Of a stretch of 64,000 nucleotides of DNA, positions 22,764 through 35,072 are shown piece after piece. Source of the DNA: Jacaranda mimosifolia (taxonomy: Eukaryota > Streptophyta > Magnoliopsida > Lamiales > Bignoniaceae); assembly GCA_018894105.1 (NCBI GenBank), contig CM032132.1, positions 29,563,379 to 29,627,378 on the forward strand, given 5' to 3'. Below the pieces are notes generated by a model that was not told the origin of the DNA, did no database searches, and was given only the letters and a program-made list of their open reading frames with translations. Both the position numbers and the translations under genes were made by a program. Position 1 is the stretch's first letter. Every line of letters starts with the position of its first letter.

Positions 22764-22791
22764 CCCCCCCCCCCCCCCCCCCAAAAAAAAA
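22764..22791. repeat. (C)n(A)n tract
   Basis: 19 C followed by 9 A, preceded by ATA. A similar ATA-(C)13-(A)9 tract occurs at 60518-60542. Confidence 0.9.
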
Positions 22792-22858
22792 GAAGAAAAA
22801 ACAAAAAAAAGTAAAAAAAGGTATTAGAGACAACTCTATTATTCCTTTGATTATTTGA

Positions 22859-23127
22859 TAAATATAGATGACTAGTTTATAAATATGAAAGAAGCTTCAA
22901 TTGATAGAGTAATAGAGTTGTCAGACAATGTATTTAAATTTTTTTGAATGTGTTTAAAAAAAAATACCCAAATTGTCTGCATGTGCCATTCTATCGATAA
23001 TTGAACATTGAGTTAGTGTTGTTGATCTAAAAAGAAAAAATAAATAAAAAAAATTCCACAGAATATCAGACAATGTATTTACAAAAAATTATTTTATCAA
23101 GCAATACAAAAAATACTATGAACCCGA

Positions 23128-23129
<2 letters not shown>
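22859..23129. other. AT-rich intergenic stretch
   Basis: No gene or element recognised. Confidence 0.4.

Positions 23130-23130
<1 letters not shown>

Positions 23131-23203
<73 letters not shown>
23131..23203. repeat. Compound (TC)15(TTA)14 microsatellite
   Basis: A (TC)n run at 23131-23160 passes directly into (TTA)n at 23161-23203. Confidence 0.95.
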
Positions 23204-23234
23204 CATAATATAGGAACCAACATAATAAATAGCT

Positions 23235-23404
23235 TGTGGAGAAGATAATTATGCTGTCAGCTATTAGTTAATCAACTAGCAATAGTCAGTTATCTATAGC
23301 CAATTAGTTGTGTTTGTTATTAGAAGTTTTTTACAAGAATACAAGATGGAGTTTTTTACTCTTCTCTCAGTCATTTGTTGTGTCCTAACCATAGAAAATT
23401 CACA
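23235..23404 (+). repeat. 5' LTR of the copia element, internally deleted
   Basis: It begins TGTGGAGAAGATAATTATGC and ends GAAAATTCACA, matching 27803-28087 at both ends. The central piece with the TATA box is missing. Confidence 0.9.
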
Positions 23405-23416
23405 TGGTATTACAGC
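23405..23416 (+). other. Primer-binding site
   Basis: TGGTATTACAGC directly follows the LTR and differs at two positions from the tRNA-Met site TGGTATCAGAGC. Confidence 0.8.
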
Positions 23417-23493
23417 ATGATACCGATTCTAGAAAAAGACGAATCAACATAGATTTTTGCTTGTCACCTTCGATCGCTCAAACATCTTTCTAG

Positions 23494-24535
23494 ATGGTAG
23501 CTTTGAGAGGTGTCTGGAACCTGCCTAAGAATAGAGGAGATAGAAATCAGATGCACCTCCAGTCGCCAGATCAATATGGCATGATCCTAGTTTCCACTCC
23601 ACTAAATGGGAACAACTACCTGTCATGGAGTCAAGCGATAAAGATCACTCTTGGTGTGAAGGTCAAATTAGGTTTTATTAATGGCAAATGTGCCATGCCT
23701 GAACCAGATTCGGAGGAATTCAAGCAATGGAATAGAGATTGCATGGTCCAATCTTGGATTTTAAACTTAATATCTAATGAAATAGTAGATGCATTTCTGT
23801 ACACTACGACAGCTAAGGAGTTGTGGCAGGAGCTAGAGCAAAGGTTCAAAGAATGCAACGTTCCGCTACTATACCAATTGCAGAGAGAGATTAACTTTAT
23901 TTCATAAGGAAATCAACATGTAGCTCAATACTACATGAAGTTAAAAAGGCTGTGGGATGAGTTGCAGCATTTGCTTCCTATACCGGAGTGCAGCTGTGGT
24001 GTGGCAAAATAAGTGGCTGACTACAATTCGTATACCAAACCTATCCAGTTTTTTTATGGGATTAAATGATGGATATGATCATATTAGAAATTAGATTCTT
24101 GTTATGGAGTCATTGCCAACAGTAAATAAGGCGTATTCATTGGTATTGAGAGTTGAGAAACAACAAGTCCATAACACATTTGAAGAAAAGATCGACAGTA
24201 TAGCCATGTCAGTAGGCAGTCAATAGTTTAGAAGGATAGGAAATGAGAACCAAGGATCCAAAAGAGGCAAACTTGGACAAAAATGGATGGATAAGTCCTC
24301 CTTGCATTGTTCACATTGCAATTACAGTGGACACACGAAGGAGACCTATTTTAAATTGCATGGAACTCTAGATTAGTATAGAGAACTCTTAGAAGCCAGA
24401 GCTAAATCGGGAAACAAACAAATGGTAAATATAGTGGATGTGTCATCTAAACTTGAGCAAATGAAGGATAACGCATTGCCAACTGATTAGAATAATAAGA
24501 TTCAAGACCTCGTCCACTATGAAGTAAGTAAGATC
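23494..24535 (+). pseudogene. Copia gag
   Basis: The first 137 codons are open. They contain LVSTPLNGNNYLSWSQAIKI and LGFINGKC, the copia-like N-terminal domain, then WNRDCMVQSWILNLIS and AKELWQELEQRFKE of the UBN2-type gag. After the stop at about 23907 the frame continues with QYYMKLKRLWDELQHLLP. A zinc knuckle lies at about 24305-24362 as HCSHCNYSGHTKETYFKLHG, where the last cysteine of CX2CX4HX4C is replaced by tyrosine. Several stops follow. Gag would package element RNA; the altered knuckle and stops make it non-functional. Confidence 0.85.
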
Positions 24536-27500
24536 ATGGAAGGAAAGAGCGCAATGGTGGGAGTGGTAGTTAACATGGCATACTTCCATGATTTTGCTGG
24601 TACGAATCTTAACCATTGCACCTTCAATACAGTTTGTTTGTTAAAGTCGGCTAGTTGGATCATAGACATAAGGGCCACAAATCATATGTATTGCAAACTC
24701 ATGAAAGAACCAAGTCCTATTGGAACCCCCATACATATATTAGATGGAACAATTAAGATAACCAAAATCATTGGTGACATTCACCTTACAGATAAGCTAA
24801 TCCTATCCAATAGTTTGTACACTTCACATTTCAAATACAACCTACTGTTAGTTAACAAGTTTCTTGAATGCTCCTTGCTTAAATTCACATTTGATCTAAC
24901 ATATTGTGTGCTGCAGGACTTGCAAACTGAGGAGGTTGTGGCTATTAAAAGGGTACTTGGACGACTGTACAAATCTTTGTCCTAAGAATAAAAGTCTGAG
25001 TGATAGTATTTTACTTTAGCACAAAAGGCTGGGACATGCCTCCACTCTGATGATGTCACATTTGGAATTTGTCAGTAAAAAAGAGATTATTTCATGTTTC
25101 CCTTGTGATGATTGTCAACTTGCCAAACAGCCAAGACTTACCTTTCCTAATAGCCAAATTAGGACTTCCCAAACCTTTCAATTGTTACATGTAGATCTTT
25201 GGGGTGTATATCACTTAAATTCACCAACTGGGGCTCATTTCTTTGTCACTATAGTAGATGATTACAGCGGGGCTACTTGGACATATCTTCTATCCCATAA
25301 ATCCCAAACCACTAAAATCTTGACTTAGTTCATTAATCACATAGAGACCTAATTTGCCACAAAAATTAGAGCCATAAGAACGGATAAGGGGATCGAATTC
25401 AGTGGTAGTGAATGTCAATCCTTGTTCATGGAAAAAGGTATCCAACACCAAAAGACTAGCCCATGTACCCCATAACAAAATGAGGTCATTGAAAGGAAAC
25501 ACAAACATCTGTTACAGGTGGCTAGAGCTTTGATGTTTCATGCAAAATTACCCAAGAAATTGTAGGGAAAATCTATCTTAATGGCTACCCATATAATCAA
25601 TAGATTATCCACTTCTCTTTTACACTGGAAAAGCCCTTGCGAGCTCCTTTATGGCTATGCTCCCTCTTATGAGTCATTGAAATGCTTTGGCTTCTTATGC
25701 TATATTGCCAGCATCACTCCTCATAAGGATAAATTTGATCCTAGGTCCACAAAATATATATTTTTTGGCTACTTTCCCGGTCAGAAAGCTTTCAAAACCT
25801 AAGACCTTGAGTCTCACAAAATAATAATCTTTAGGGATGTTGTGTTCTATGAAGAAATTTTTCATTACTATTCTGCGTTAGACAGTAGTTCATCACCTCT
25901 ACCTATGGTTGAAATTAGCAATGATCCCTTAACCATAAAAAACATAACCGATGTTTGTCCTCATAATCAAGATAGTGACTTCTCTAAACCACTTACTGAT
26001 GCTAGTCTTTCTTAGTCATCTAACCTGCCCAACAACCAATCTACGACCCTAAGATAAAGTACTAGAGTCAAACGTAGACCAGCATGCATGAGTGACTTCC
26101 TATCCAATGCAACACAACAAGCCTCCTTTGGTACAAGGTATAATGATCCTTTCTCAACTTTCTCTAAAATACACCATCAAGTTTAAATATATCCTTTTTA
26201 CATATCTCCTAACCTACATGAGCAGTACATAGAATTTTCTACAAATGTGTTAAATGATTCAGAGCCTAGCTCATACAAGCAAGCTAGTATTGATCTAAGG
26301 TGGATGAAGGCCATGGGAGATGAATTGGACACTTTAGAAAGGAATATGACCTAGGAGTTAATGGAGCTACTTAAAGGGAAGAAAGCTGTTGGTTGCATGT
26401 GGGTTTTTAAAATAAAACGTCTACCAAATGGGATCATAGATTGATTCAAAGCTCAGTTGGTGGCAAAAGGATATAACTAAGTAGCTAGAGTGGACTATTT
26501 TGACTCATTTTTGCTAGTGGCAAAACTGGTTACAATCAGGGTTTTCTTAGCATTAGCAAGTGCAAAGAGGGGAATATCTAGCAACTCGATGTCAATAATG
26601 CCTATTTGCATAGGTTTCTACATGACGAAGTATACATGACACCACAAGAAGGATATGTTTAGGCAAAACAAGGGCAAGTTTATAAGTTGTTTAGATCGTT
26701 ATACATGCTGTAACAGACGTCGAGGAAGTGGAACTATGAACTTTATGCAAAACTGCAAAACTTTGACTTCAAACAATCTGAACATGATCATTGCCTATTT
26801 ATGAAAATTACTGAAAATTTCTCCTTGTTCTTAATTGTTTACGTGGATGATGTATTGATAATTGGGGATGTTGAGTTAGAAATTCAAGCAACAAAAAGGT
26901 TCCTAGACCGACAGTTCACCATTAAGGATTTGTGCCAAGTTCTTTTTAGGGGTTGAAATCGCAAGATCTGGCGAGGGGATGTTTCTAAATAAGAGGAAAT
27001 ACATATTATATATTCTAAAGGATGCTAAGATGCTAGGAGCTAAGCCAGCCAAGACACCATTGCCTAAAGGACAAACGCTTAACACTAGTAATGGTTTATT
27101 GATGCCTGAACCAAATAAATACAGATGGCTAGTGGGCTGGTTGCTGTATTTGAATTTAATACAGTTGGATGTCACTCATGTAGTGCAACAATTGAGCCAA
27201 TATGTTAACACTCGTCAGCAAACACACTGGGATGTAGCTATGCACATGTTGAGGTATCTAAAGAAGTATTCCATCCAAAGGATTGTTCTTTGTAGCCTAC
27301 AATGATCTAAGGTTGCAAGCTTACTGTGATGTCGACTGGGCTGTGTGCCAAGACACAAGAAGATCGTTGACAGGTTTTTGCATCCTCTTGGGATCCTCAT
27401 TTATATCATGGAAGATGAAAAAATGAAGTACCGTATCTAAGTCATTTGCCAAGGTTGAATATCGTAGTATGGCATCCACTGTATGTGAACTGCAGTAGCT

Positions 27501-27771
27501 ATCTTACATCCTAGCAAACTTTAGGGTTTCCATCACTTTGCCCAACTCATTACATTGTGATAACAAAGCCGCAATGCACATTGTCTCCAATTTGGTGTTT
27601 CATGAATGTACAAAACATTTGGAGACAGATTGCCATTTAGTCTAAAATTAGTTGAAGAAGGGTTTTATCAACACACAGCATGTACCAAGCAAGAAGCAAC
27701 TTGCTGATTTGTTCACAAAGTCACTAGCAGCATCGCAATTTGAACATCTGTTGTCCAAGTTGGGTTGGTAG
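24536..27771 (+). pseudogene. Copia pol (protease, integrase, RT, RNase H), many stops
   Basis: Domain order is visible across frames. The protease site is at 24655-24690, WIIDIRATNHM, where the usual D-T/S-G is DIR. The integrase zinc finger and core run 25015-25800: LGHAS, FPCDDCQLAK, LHVDLWG, AIRTDKGIEFSG, and LLYGYAPSYESLKCFG of the C-terminal part. RT is at about 26270-26960: WMKAMGDELDTLERN, QLVAKGYN, and the catalytic YVDD block in YVDDVLIIGD (about 26840). RNase H/connection runs 26979-27771: IQLDVTHVVQQLSQYVN, YCDVDWA, and a terminal KLGW before the stop. More than ten in-frame stops are present. No part can make a full enzyme. Confidence 0.88.
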
Positions 27772-27789
27772 ATCCTCACCAACATCTAG

Positions 27790-27802
27790 TTTGAGGGGCG
27801 CG
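27790..27802 (+). other. Polypurine tract
   Basis: TTTGAGGGGCGCG directly precedes the 3' LTR TGTAGAGAAG. The copia consensus is TTTGAGGGGGAGTG-like. Confidence 0.75.
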
Positions 27803-28087
27803 TGTAGAGAAGATAATTATGCTGCTAGCTATCAACTATCAGCTATTAGTTAATTAGTTAGCAATAGTCACTCAGCTATAGCCAATTAGTTGTGCTTGTT
27901 ATTAGAAGTTAGTTAGTTAGCTGCTGAAATCCACAACTATAAATAGAGGTGATAACTTTGCATTGTACATATCTTATAATCAGTTTTTTCAGATTTCAAA
28001 ATACATTACTTTTCTTCCAAAATACAAGGTGGAGTTTTTTACTCTTCTCTCAGTCATTTGTTGTGTCCCAACCATAGAAAATTCACA
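27803..28087 (+). repeat. 3' LTR of the copia element
   Basis: 285 bp, TGTAGAGAAG...AAATTCACA, with a TATA box (CTATAAATAG) near 27940. It is longer than the 5' LTR, which has lost this section. Confidence 0.92.
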
Positions 28088-28092
28088 TATCT

Positions 28093-29041
28093 AAAGCGCC
28101 GCACAATAATAACTGGCGTCTGAGTATAACGAATAATAATATACCCAATGCAAGAGAAAATATATGTAATAATTAAACTTTTTATTATAAAATGAAGAAA
28201 GTATTGCTACACTTAATTTTTTCTTTTTCTTTTTCTTTTAATATGATTGGCAATAATTTAAGTTAAAAAAAAGATATATATTTAAGAACAAGTAAATTAA
28301 CAAATAACTTACAAATTAAAATTATTGTTTAAGTAAAGTGGCTACATTAAATATTGAAGATAAGCTTTTCTTATAAATGATCAAATGTTAATCAACAGAA
28401 GTACATGCCTTTGACCTTGACAAACAACAACATTAATCATTAGTTAGTTTGTACACTTTTAATTAGCGAGTGGTCACATGGAATAATTAAGATGAATTAT
28501 GACTAATGATAATAACTTGATAAATATAGAGTTTCACATGGATGCAATAATTAAAAATTCATCCATCATCTTCCGAATTTCATACGCTGAAATGAAGTGA
28601 TATTAGTTTTTGGATTTAGTTAGATCAACGACCTCAATTTAAAGAATTAAGAAATTAAATTAAATTTTAATATTTTATCTTATGATTATTAAGGTCGGTC
28701 ATATTTTGGACTAATTAAGTGATGAAAAACTAGATAATTTGGAATTTGTTGTGATAAATTAGAATTAGAATTTTTAAAACCTTTTAATAAAACCAGGTTT
28801 AAAGGTTAAAGCTATAACATATTATTATATTAACAGTAAGTGGGCTTCATATGTTCCATATCATGCACGTAAGATGCTAATTTTTATTATTTTTTATTTT
28901 CTTTTAGAAATAATTAAGATGAACTCCCTTAGAACTTCATATTCTACTCTTACATACAAAAAATATATATGTGCCTATATATATCAACAAATTGAATCAT
29001 GGCATGACTGTTAATTTCAAGATTTCACTATTTGGTTTTGC
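28093..29041. other. AT-rich intergenic DNA
   Basis: No coding region, TIRs or known repeat recognised. Confidence 0.5.
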
Positions 29042-29046
29042 CAACA

Positions 29047-29501
29047 TGATGGGGATTATTAATGAAGAAAGATGAAAGGACCACTTTACCCCTAGACTCC
29101 AGCTGAAACACCTAAACAGGACAGGATCCATGTCTTTTTATTCAGGTCGGGTCATGACCTGGACAAACCTAACCCGGCTAGCGAACTGTTGATCAACTAA
29201 GGATCCAACACATGATGAAATGCCACTTCGATTCGTATATAAAGGACAATTCCTTATCTATAAAAGGCAAGATCTACACAGTTCCAGGTTATGTTATCAT
29301 TATTCACTCACATTCTAAGCTCTTCCCCTTACCTTGAGCTCATTTGATCTCCTCAGCAATTCACTAACTTAGGCATCAGAGGGCCTTAGTTGAGGGCGAT
29401 CTCGACTAGTCTAACGTGTGCCCTTGTGGTTAAGCTGAAGATCCATATATGCTTGTGCGGACCCAGGTTGAGGTCGAGACTTCAAAACCCGTGTCACATC
29501 A
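29047..29501 (+). repeat. 5' LTR of the Tat element (455 bp)
   Basis: It begins TGATGGGGATTATTAATGAAG and ends CCGTGTCACATCA. It contains a TATA-like TATATAAAGG near 29237. It pairs with 45652-46114 with several indels. Confidence 0.95.
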
Positions 29502-29502
29502 G

Positions 29503-29520
29503 TTGGCACCGTCTGTGGGA
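29503..29520 (+). other. Primer-binding site
   Basis: TTGGCACCGTCTGTGGGA one base after the LTR is close to the TTGGCGCCGTCTGTGGGA site common in this group of plant gypsy elements. Confidence 0.8.
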
Positions 29521-29586
29521 ACTCTGACTTGATTCATTGGTTGCGAAGGCAAGCTGTTTGTGATAGACAGAACTCCTAGATGAACT

Positions 29587-31145
29587 ATGGATATTCACAT
29601 CCCTATATCTCCTATATCCCCATTGCCATCGAATATCACCCACATCCCTCGACCACCCATTACCATGCGCAAAGCGCTCAAATTAGAACGGGGTAGAGAA
29701 CTTTGGCACAAGGCCCTAGTGGAACTAATATAGTGCAAACCAATAGGAATGATTTGGTACAATTAGTTTATGAGATGAGCCAACGATTCTAGGATGAACA
29801 TGAGCATAGAGCCCAAGCAGAGGCAGTGGCTCCCATCCAGGTGACCTCTGTGCCGGTGAGCCGACCATTGTTTTAGGAAATGAGGTTGGGCCCTTCCCTA
29901 GCTCAAGAAGTGTAGGATTTGAGGATTTCGAGGGAAGAAGAGATGGCGAATTTCGATGAGGTGGGGAGTAAGGCAGCTAGAAGGCCAAATTACCTACCAA
30001 ATGTTTACCGAAGAGAAAAATGATCACAATAGGAGCCATTGACATTGAACTGAGATGACCCCATGCTGAAAAGACCCCAACCTTCACTCTCCAGGGAGGA
30101 GGTCAATGAGATTAGTGACTAGGTCGAGCAATTGAGCAGGAAGATAGATGGCCTCAAGAAGAAAGGGACCTTAGCATTGCAAAAAAAAAAACTCACCATG
30201 TTTCACTGAAATATTAGCCAAGTCAGTGGCCTCACACTTTAAACTCCGAGACTTGCCTAAGTATGATGGAAGCAAGGACTCGTAGGAATATGTAACAGCT
30301 TTTGAAAATATCATGAACTTGTATGGACAATCAAATGTCATGAACTCAAGGATCTTTGTAATGATGCTAAGCGGGAACGCACATGAATGGTTTGTGGGAC
30401 AAGTCCCAGGAACAATAGTGTCTTATGACCAGCTCATAAGGACGTTCTTGTACCAATTTGCTAGTAAGAGAAAGTCTAAGAGGTTGGCCATTTATCTGTT
30501 TACTATATAGCATAGAGAAGATGAGACTCTGAGGGGGTTCATGAATAGGTTTAATAATTAAATATTAGAGGTGCAAAACTTGTGTATAGACATGATCACA
30601 AACATCCTTTTACATGGGCTCAAGAAAGGACCTCTAGCCTCCGCCCTTGCTAAGGAGCCCCCTGAGCATATGGAACAATTGAAAGAGGTAGCTCAGCGTT
30701 ACATTCAAGAGAAAGAGATCAATGGCATGAAAGAACATGAGTGGACCAAGAATACTCCTTGAAGATCTGAGAAAGATCAAGGACCTCAAAAATCTCTATC
30801 TGAAAAAGATCACTACTATTCTCCCCTATAGAAATACAATCATTATTCCCCACTCAACACCATAAGATCCTATGTGCTAATGGATATTACGAGATCAAAG
30901 ATATTGTAGTGGCCCTAGAAGATGCGAGATACGTCGGCAAGATGGAACTCGAATAAGTATTGCCGCTTCCATAAAGATCGGGGTTACGACCTGAGGATTG
31001 CATTTAGCTTAAAGAAGAAGTGGAAAGACTCATTAGATAAGGATACTTGAAGGAGTTTATTGCTAAGGAGTTCAAGTCCAAAGGGCGAGAACCCGAGGGG
31101 GGAGCATGTGAAGAAGAGGAACCGATCCTAGAATCGGAGTAGGTC
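29587..31145 (+). pseudogene. Tat-type gag
   Basis: A broken frame begins near ATGGATATTCAC (29587). The capsid domain is at 30230-30765: KLRDLPKYDGSKDS, NIMNLYGQSNV, FVMMLSGNAHEWFVGQVPG, SYDQLIRTFLYQFASKRKSK, MNRFNN, LHGLKKGPLASALAKEPPEH, RYIQEKEINGMKEHEW. This matches the standard Tat/Retand-like gag order. The downstream region at 30940-31030 has remnants of the zinc-knuckle neighbourhood (YCRFHKDRGYD-like). Stops occur at 30285, 30508, 30560 and elsewhere. Gag would form the particle; this copy is dead. Confidence 0.85.
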
Positions 31146-31403
31146 CCCCAGCATGAAAAAGAAAGGCAAGGAGGTTGCAAATAACCTCATGGGGATAATT
31201 TTCCATGGTGTGGTGTCATATATATGATTGTAGGAGGTCTCACATTAGGAGATTCCTATAGTGTAGGAAAGAAACACCTCAGGTCCATTAAGAACTAGGT
31301 AAGTTAGAAAAAAACGAAAACTACGTTAAATATTGCTGAGCAGCCCATTACTACTTTTGATACCAGGGACTCCTAAGGGGTTGTCGGGCCCCAAAATGAC
31401 CCC

Positions 31404-31706
31404 ATGGTCATTACTATGGACATAGATAATTTTTTTATACACAAGGTCTTGGTGGATAATGGGAGTTCTGTGGATTTAATATTTTTGGAAGTTTTAAAAA
31501 AGATGAAGCTCACCCTCACAAGGATTTCACCAATTTATACACCTTTAACGGGATTTGGAGGAGCCGAGGTTATGCTAGTTGGGACTATAGACCTCCCGGT
31601 CTCTTTAGGAATAGAACCATGCCAAAAGATACTTATGGTTAAATTCTTGCTGGTTGATGCCCCATTTGCGTATAATGTGGTCTTGGGAAGACATGGCTTG
31701 AACTAG
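31404..31706 (+). pseudogene. Tat-type retropepsin domain
   Basis: An open segment of 100 codons with VLVDNGSSVDLIFLEVLKKM (active-site motif D-N-G-S), TPLTGFGGAEVMLVGTIDLP and a C-terminal VVLGRHGLN corresponding to the usual LGRPWLN. The catalytic aspartate is kept. Protease would mature gag-pol. The continuing frame (31710-31947) is interrupted by stops and then by the nested copia element. Confidence 0.85.
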
Positions 31707-31947
31707 TTCCAAGCAATGGTCTCTACTTTTCATCTAAAACTAAAGTTCCCAACGAAAGGAAGAGTTGGGGAAGTGTGTTGCGACCAGAAAGAAGCAAGAG
31801 AATGCTACCACGTGTCTCTAAAAAAAATACTTAAGACCGAAGGTTTGGGATCAAAGGGAGAAGGCTCTGGGTCGGGGTAGGCGTCGAAAGGTAAGAAAGC
31901 GATCGTGACCTCTATGGAAGATATTGTAAACTTGAAACCCCAAGAAG

Positions 31948-32793
31948 TGTTGGAAATTGGTCTTCTTTGACCAAACTTTTAAGTGTGCTCGAAATGTTAT
32001 TTTCCAAGAAATTAGTGATCATCATAAACTGCGCCATGGGTAGATGACGATATTGTGATTAATTGGCAAAAACTAATTTCGGGTGAATGAGAAATTAACG
32101 GTCAAAATGAGCTACTTAACAATTGACTAAGAAGACCAAGGAAGAGCTAAAGAGTAGGAGGAGTGAAACTTGATCCCACATTGAAAAATAAATGAAAGGA
32201 AGACTTGAATATATGATTCAAGTGTGGAGGAAAGGGATGGGTCCCTCGGGGGTACCACAAGTGTTTAGAAGGGAGATGACCTATATGGTAGTAGGTTCGA
32301 TTCAACCCACGAGCACCCGCACCGCCGCCATCGCTGGCTCAGCTCTGCCTAACCGGGCCTGGACTTGGTGCGGTACGGCGTCAGCTTGGGATTAGGCTAA
32401 AATCAAATTAGGTTGGGCTTTCAGTCCAATATTAACTTTTTACACCAAATTTATTTGAATTTCTTGGGCCAATTATAACTAGATTTAATTCTGAGCTTCT
32501 AGGCCCAATTACAACCAAATTTAATTGAATTTTGTGGCCCACAAGAAGCCACAAAACTTTTCAGATTGCTACTTATTTCTGCGTGTTCGAAAATCATCAA
32601 CACTCATATGGAAATCATCAAAGATATTTTGTAGTACTGCTACTATCTTGGATAGTCGTTGTATATTGGGAGATATAGCCATTATTCATTAGCACATGTG
32701 CGGGGCTAATTTATCTTAAAGACAGAGAGTCCTTCTCTTGCCTCGGCTATTTGATCATAGAACTTGTACATCGCAGCAATAATATTCAAAACA
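31948..32793 (+). repeat. 5' LTR of the nested copia (846 bp)
   Basis: It begins TGTTGGAAATTGGTCTTC and ends AATATTCAAAACA. The open frame at 32192-32395 lies in it, has no protein homology I recognise and is shared in part with the other LTR, so it is not called. A B-box-like GGTTCGATTCAACCC lies near 32295. Confidence 0.9.
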
Positions 32794-32824
32794 TTTTAAG
32801 ACGAATTAATCAAATTATGTGATC

Positions 32825-33616
32825 ATGGCATTCAACTAAGTCACTGTTCCACCAATCTCCACTCCTCAAGTCATTATACCAATTCCTACTCCTATTCTTG
32901 CGCATGGAAAAACACCAATGAAATTCACTGGACTTAACTTCAAAAGGTTGCAGTAGAAAATACTATTCTACTTAACTTCAAAAGATAGCTTTGGATGCCT
33001 GAAACTAAAGCGATTTCTTATGCCAAAACTACATTTTGAATGGTCTAGATGACTCATTGTACAACGTCTACAACCCTCTTAAAACAGCTAAATAGTTATG
33101 GAACTCACTTGATAAAAAATACTGGAAGAAGATGCTGGTTTGAAGAAATTTATGGTAGCCAAATTTTTGGACTACAAGATGGTGGATTTCAAATCCATCA
33201 TGATTCAAGTCCAAGAGTTGTAGAACATACTGCATGATATTCATGCTGAGAACATGATTCTGAGTGAATCCTTCCAAGTAGCTACTATTATGGAAAAGTT
33301 GCCATCGTCGTGGAAAGACTTCAAAAACTATCTCAAGCATAAATGAAAGGAGATGAATTTGGAAAATTTGATTGTCAGGCTGAGAATTGAGGAGGATAAT
33401 TGGATGTCTGATGTGAAAATTAAAAAAATAGAAATGGAGGCTAAGGAAAATTTAGTTGAGCTAAGCAAAAAATGAAAGTACCAAGGCACTGGCTCAAGCA
33501 GCAGAGGCAAGAAACCAGTAAAGTTTCAAGGAAACTGCTAAAATTATGGAAAACCGAATCACAAAGCTAAAGACTGTAGTTTCCCAAGAAGAACAAACCA
33601 AATTAGGCCTATGTGA
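32825..33616 (+). pseudogene. Copia gag of the nested element
   Basis: It starts at ATGGCATTCAAC. The translation, across several stops, contains PMKFTGLNFKRLQ, ILHDIHAENMILSESFQVAT, IMEKLPSSWKDFKNYLKHK, NLIVRLRIEEDNW, and a zinc knuckle near 33540 reading NC-stop-NYGKPNHKAKDC (CX2CX4HX4C with the second cysteine changed and a stop inside). This is the gag of copia elements related to the tobacco Tnt1-type Pol proteins. It is non-functional because of at least six stops. Confidence 0.85.
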
Positions 33617-35060
33617 CTGAGGAAAAATCTGTGCTACTGGATATGTCTGAACTGGGCCTCTCAGCTATGGTCTTCGAGGCCAATATTATTGATAATCTGA
33701 GAGCATGGTGGATTGATACTGGTGCCACTCGGCATATCTATTCTAAAAAATATATGTTTTCAACATATACTCATGTGACTGGAAAGAAGCTGCATATGGG
33801 AAATTCAGCAACCTCTAATGTTGCTGGAATGGATAAGGTTGTTCTGAAGATGACTTCTGGGAAGGAGCTGACTCTGAATGAAGTTTTTCATGTGCCAGAC
33901 ATTCGTAAAAACTTAGTATCAGGGTCATTGTTAGTGAAAAATGGTTTCAAGTTTGTATTTGAATATGAAAATTTTGTGCTTTCTAAGAATGGCCTATTTC
34001 TAGGATGAGGGTATGTGTAGAACAGGCTGTTCAAGTTTAATGTCATGCCTGTAACAAAAAATGTTTAAGTTAATATTAATAAAGCCTCTGGTTCTACTTA
34101 CTTGATTAAGTATTGTGAATTATGGCATATTAGATTAGGACATGTTAACTACAATACTTTGTGCAGACTAGTAAATTTGGAATTTTTGCCTCCATTTAAA
34201 ATTAACACAACTCATAAGTGTGAAATTTGTGTTGAAGCCAAAATGGTCAAAGCTCCTTTTCACTTAGTTGAAAGAAGCATGACGCCTCTAGAATTAATTC
34301 ATAGTGATATATGCGATTTAAAGTTTGTGCAAACTAGAGGTGCAAAAAAGTATTTCATTACTTTTATTAATGATTACACAAGATTCTGCTACGTATTTTT
34401 GTTACGAAGTAAAGATGAAGCACTAGAAGTATTCAAATGCTATAAAACTGAGGTTGAAAATCAACTTAGCAAACAAATAAAAGCTATTAGAAGTGATATA
34501 GGCAGTGAATATGGAGCACCATTTGAAGAATTTTGCTCAACTTTTGGCATTATTCATCAAACAACGGCTACTTACTCACCTTAATCTAATAGAGTTGCTG
34601 AATGTAAAAATTGAACTCTCAAGGAAATGATGAATGCTATGTTGATTAATTTTGGATCACCCCAGAACATATGGGGGGAAGCTATCCTTTCGGCTAACCA
34701 TGTCTTGAACAAAATACCTCACAAAGAAAAGGATAAAACTCCGTATGAATTGTGGAAAGGTCACAAACCCTCGTACAAGTATGTGAAAGTGTGGGGGTGT
34801 TTGGCCAAGATGGAAGTGCCCAAGCCAAAATAGGTAAAAATAGGACCAAAAACTGTTGATTGCATTTTCATTGGATATGCATATAACAGTAGTGCTTATA
34901 GATTCTTCGTGCACAAATCAGTAGTTCCTGATATAAATGAAGGAATGACCATTGAATCCAGGAATGTTGTATTCTTCGAAAATATGTTTCCATGTGAAGA
35001 TAAGGAAGAATTAAGTTCTAAAAAAAGATCTTTGGAATCATCTAGTAGTTCTCAATCGAA
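33617..35060 (+). pseudogene. Copia protease and integrase of the nested element
   Basis: Protease (33613-34008): [14 protein letters not shown] has an intact D-T-G active site, followed by [19 protein letters not shown]-pre-integrase and integrase (34102-34584): [14 protein letters not shown] and [11 protein letters not shown] give the HHCC zinc finger; HSDICD and [11 protein letters not shown] supply the two catalytic aspartates; the glutamate lies just past a stop, in NRVAE (about 34600). The C-terminal part, PYELWKGHKPSYKYVKVWGC and FIGYAYNSSAYRF, extends to about 35060. Only about five stops or shifts break the whole, so it is the best preserved pol here. Confidence 0.9.
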
Positions 35061-35072
35061 TGAAGAACCAAG

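Larger units (their letters stand above)
23235..28087 (+). mobile_element. Ty1/copia retrotransposon, decayed
   Basis: Short LTRs (23235-23404 and 27803-28087) flank a PBS, gag, protease, integrase, RT and RNase H in copia order. Flanks TAGCT (23230-23234) and TATCT (28088-28092) agree at four of five bases. The 5' LTR lacks about 115 bp present in the 3' LTR (27910-28025), including its CTATAAATAG TATA box. The coding region has dozens of stops. With its promoter deleted the element cannot transcribe normally. Confidence 0.9.
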
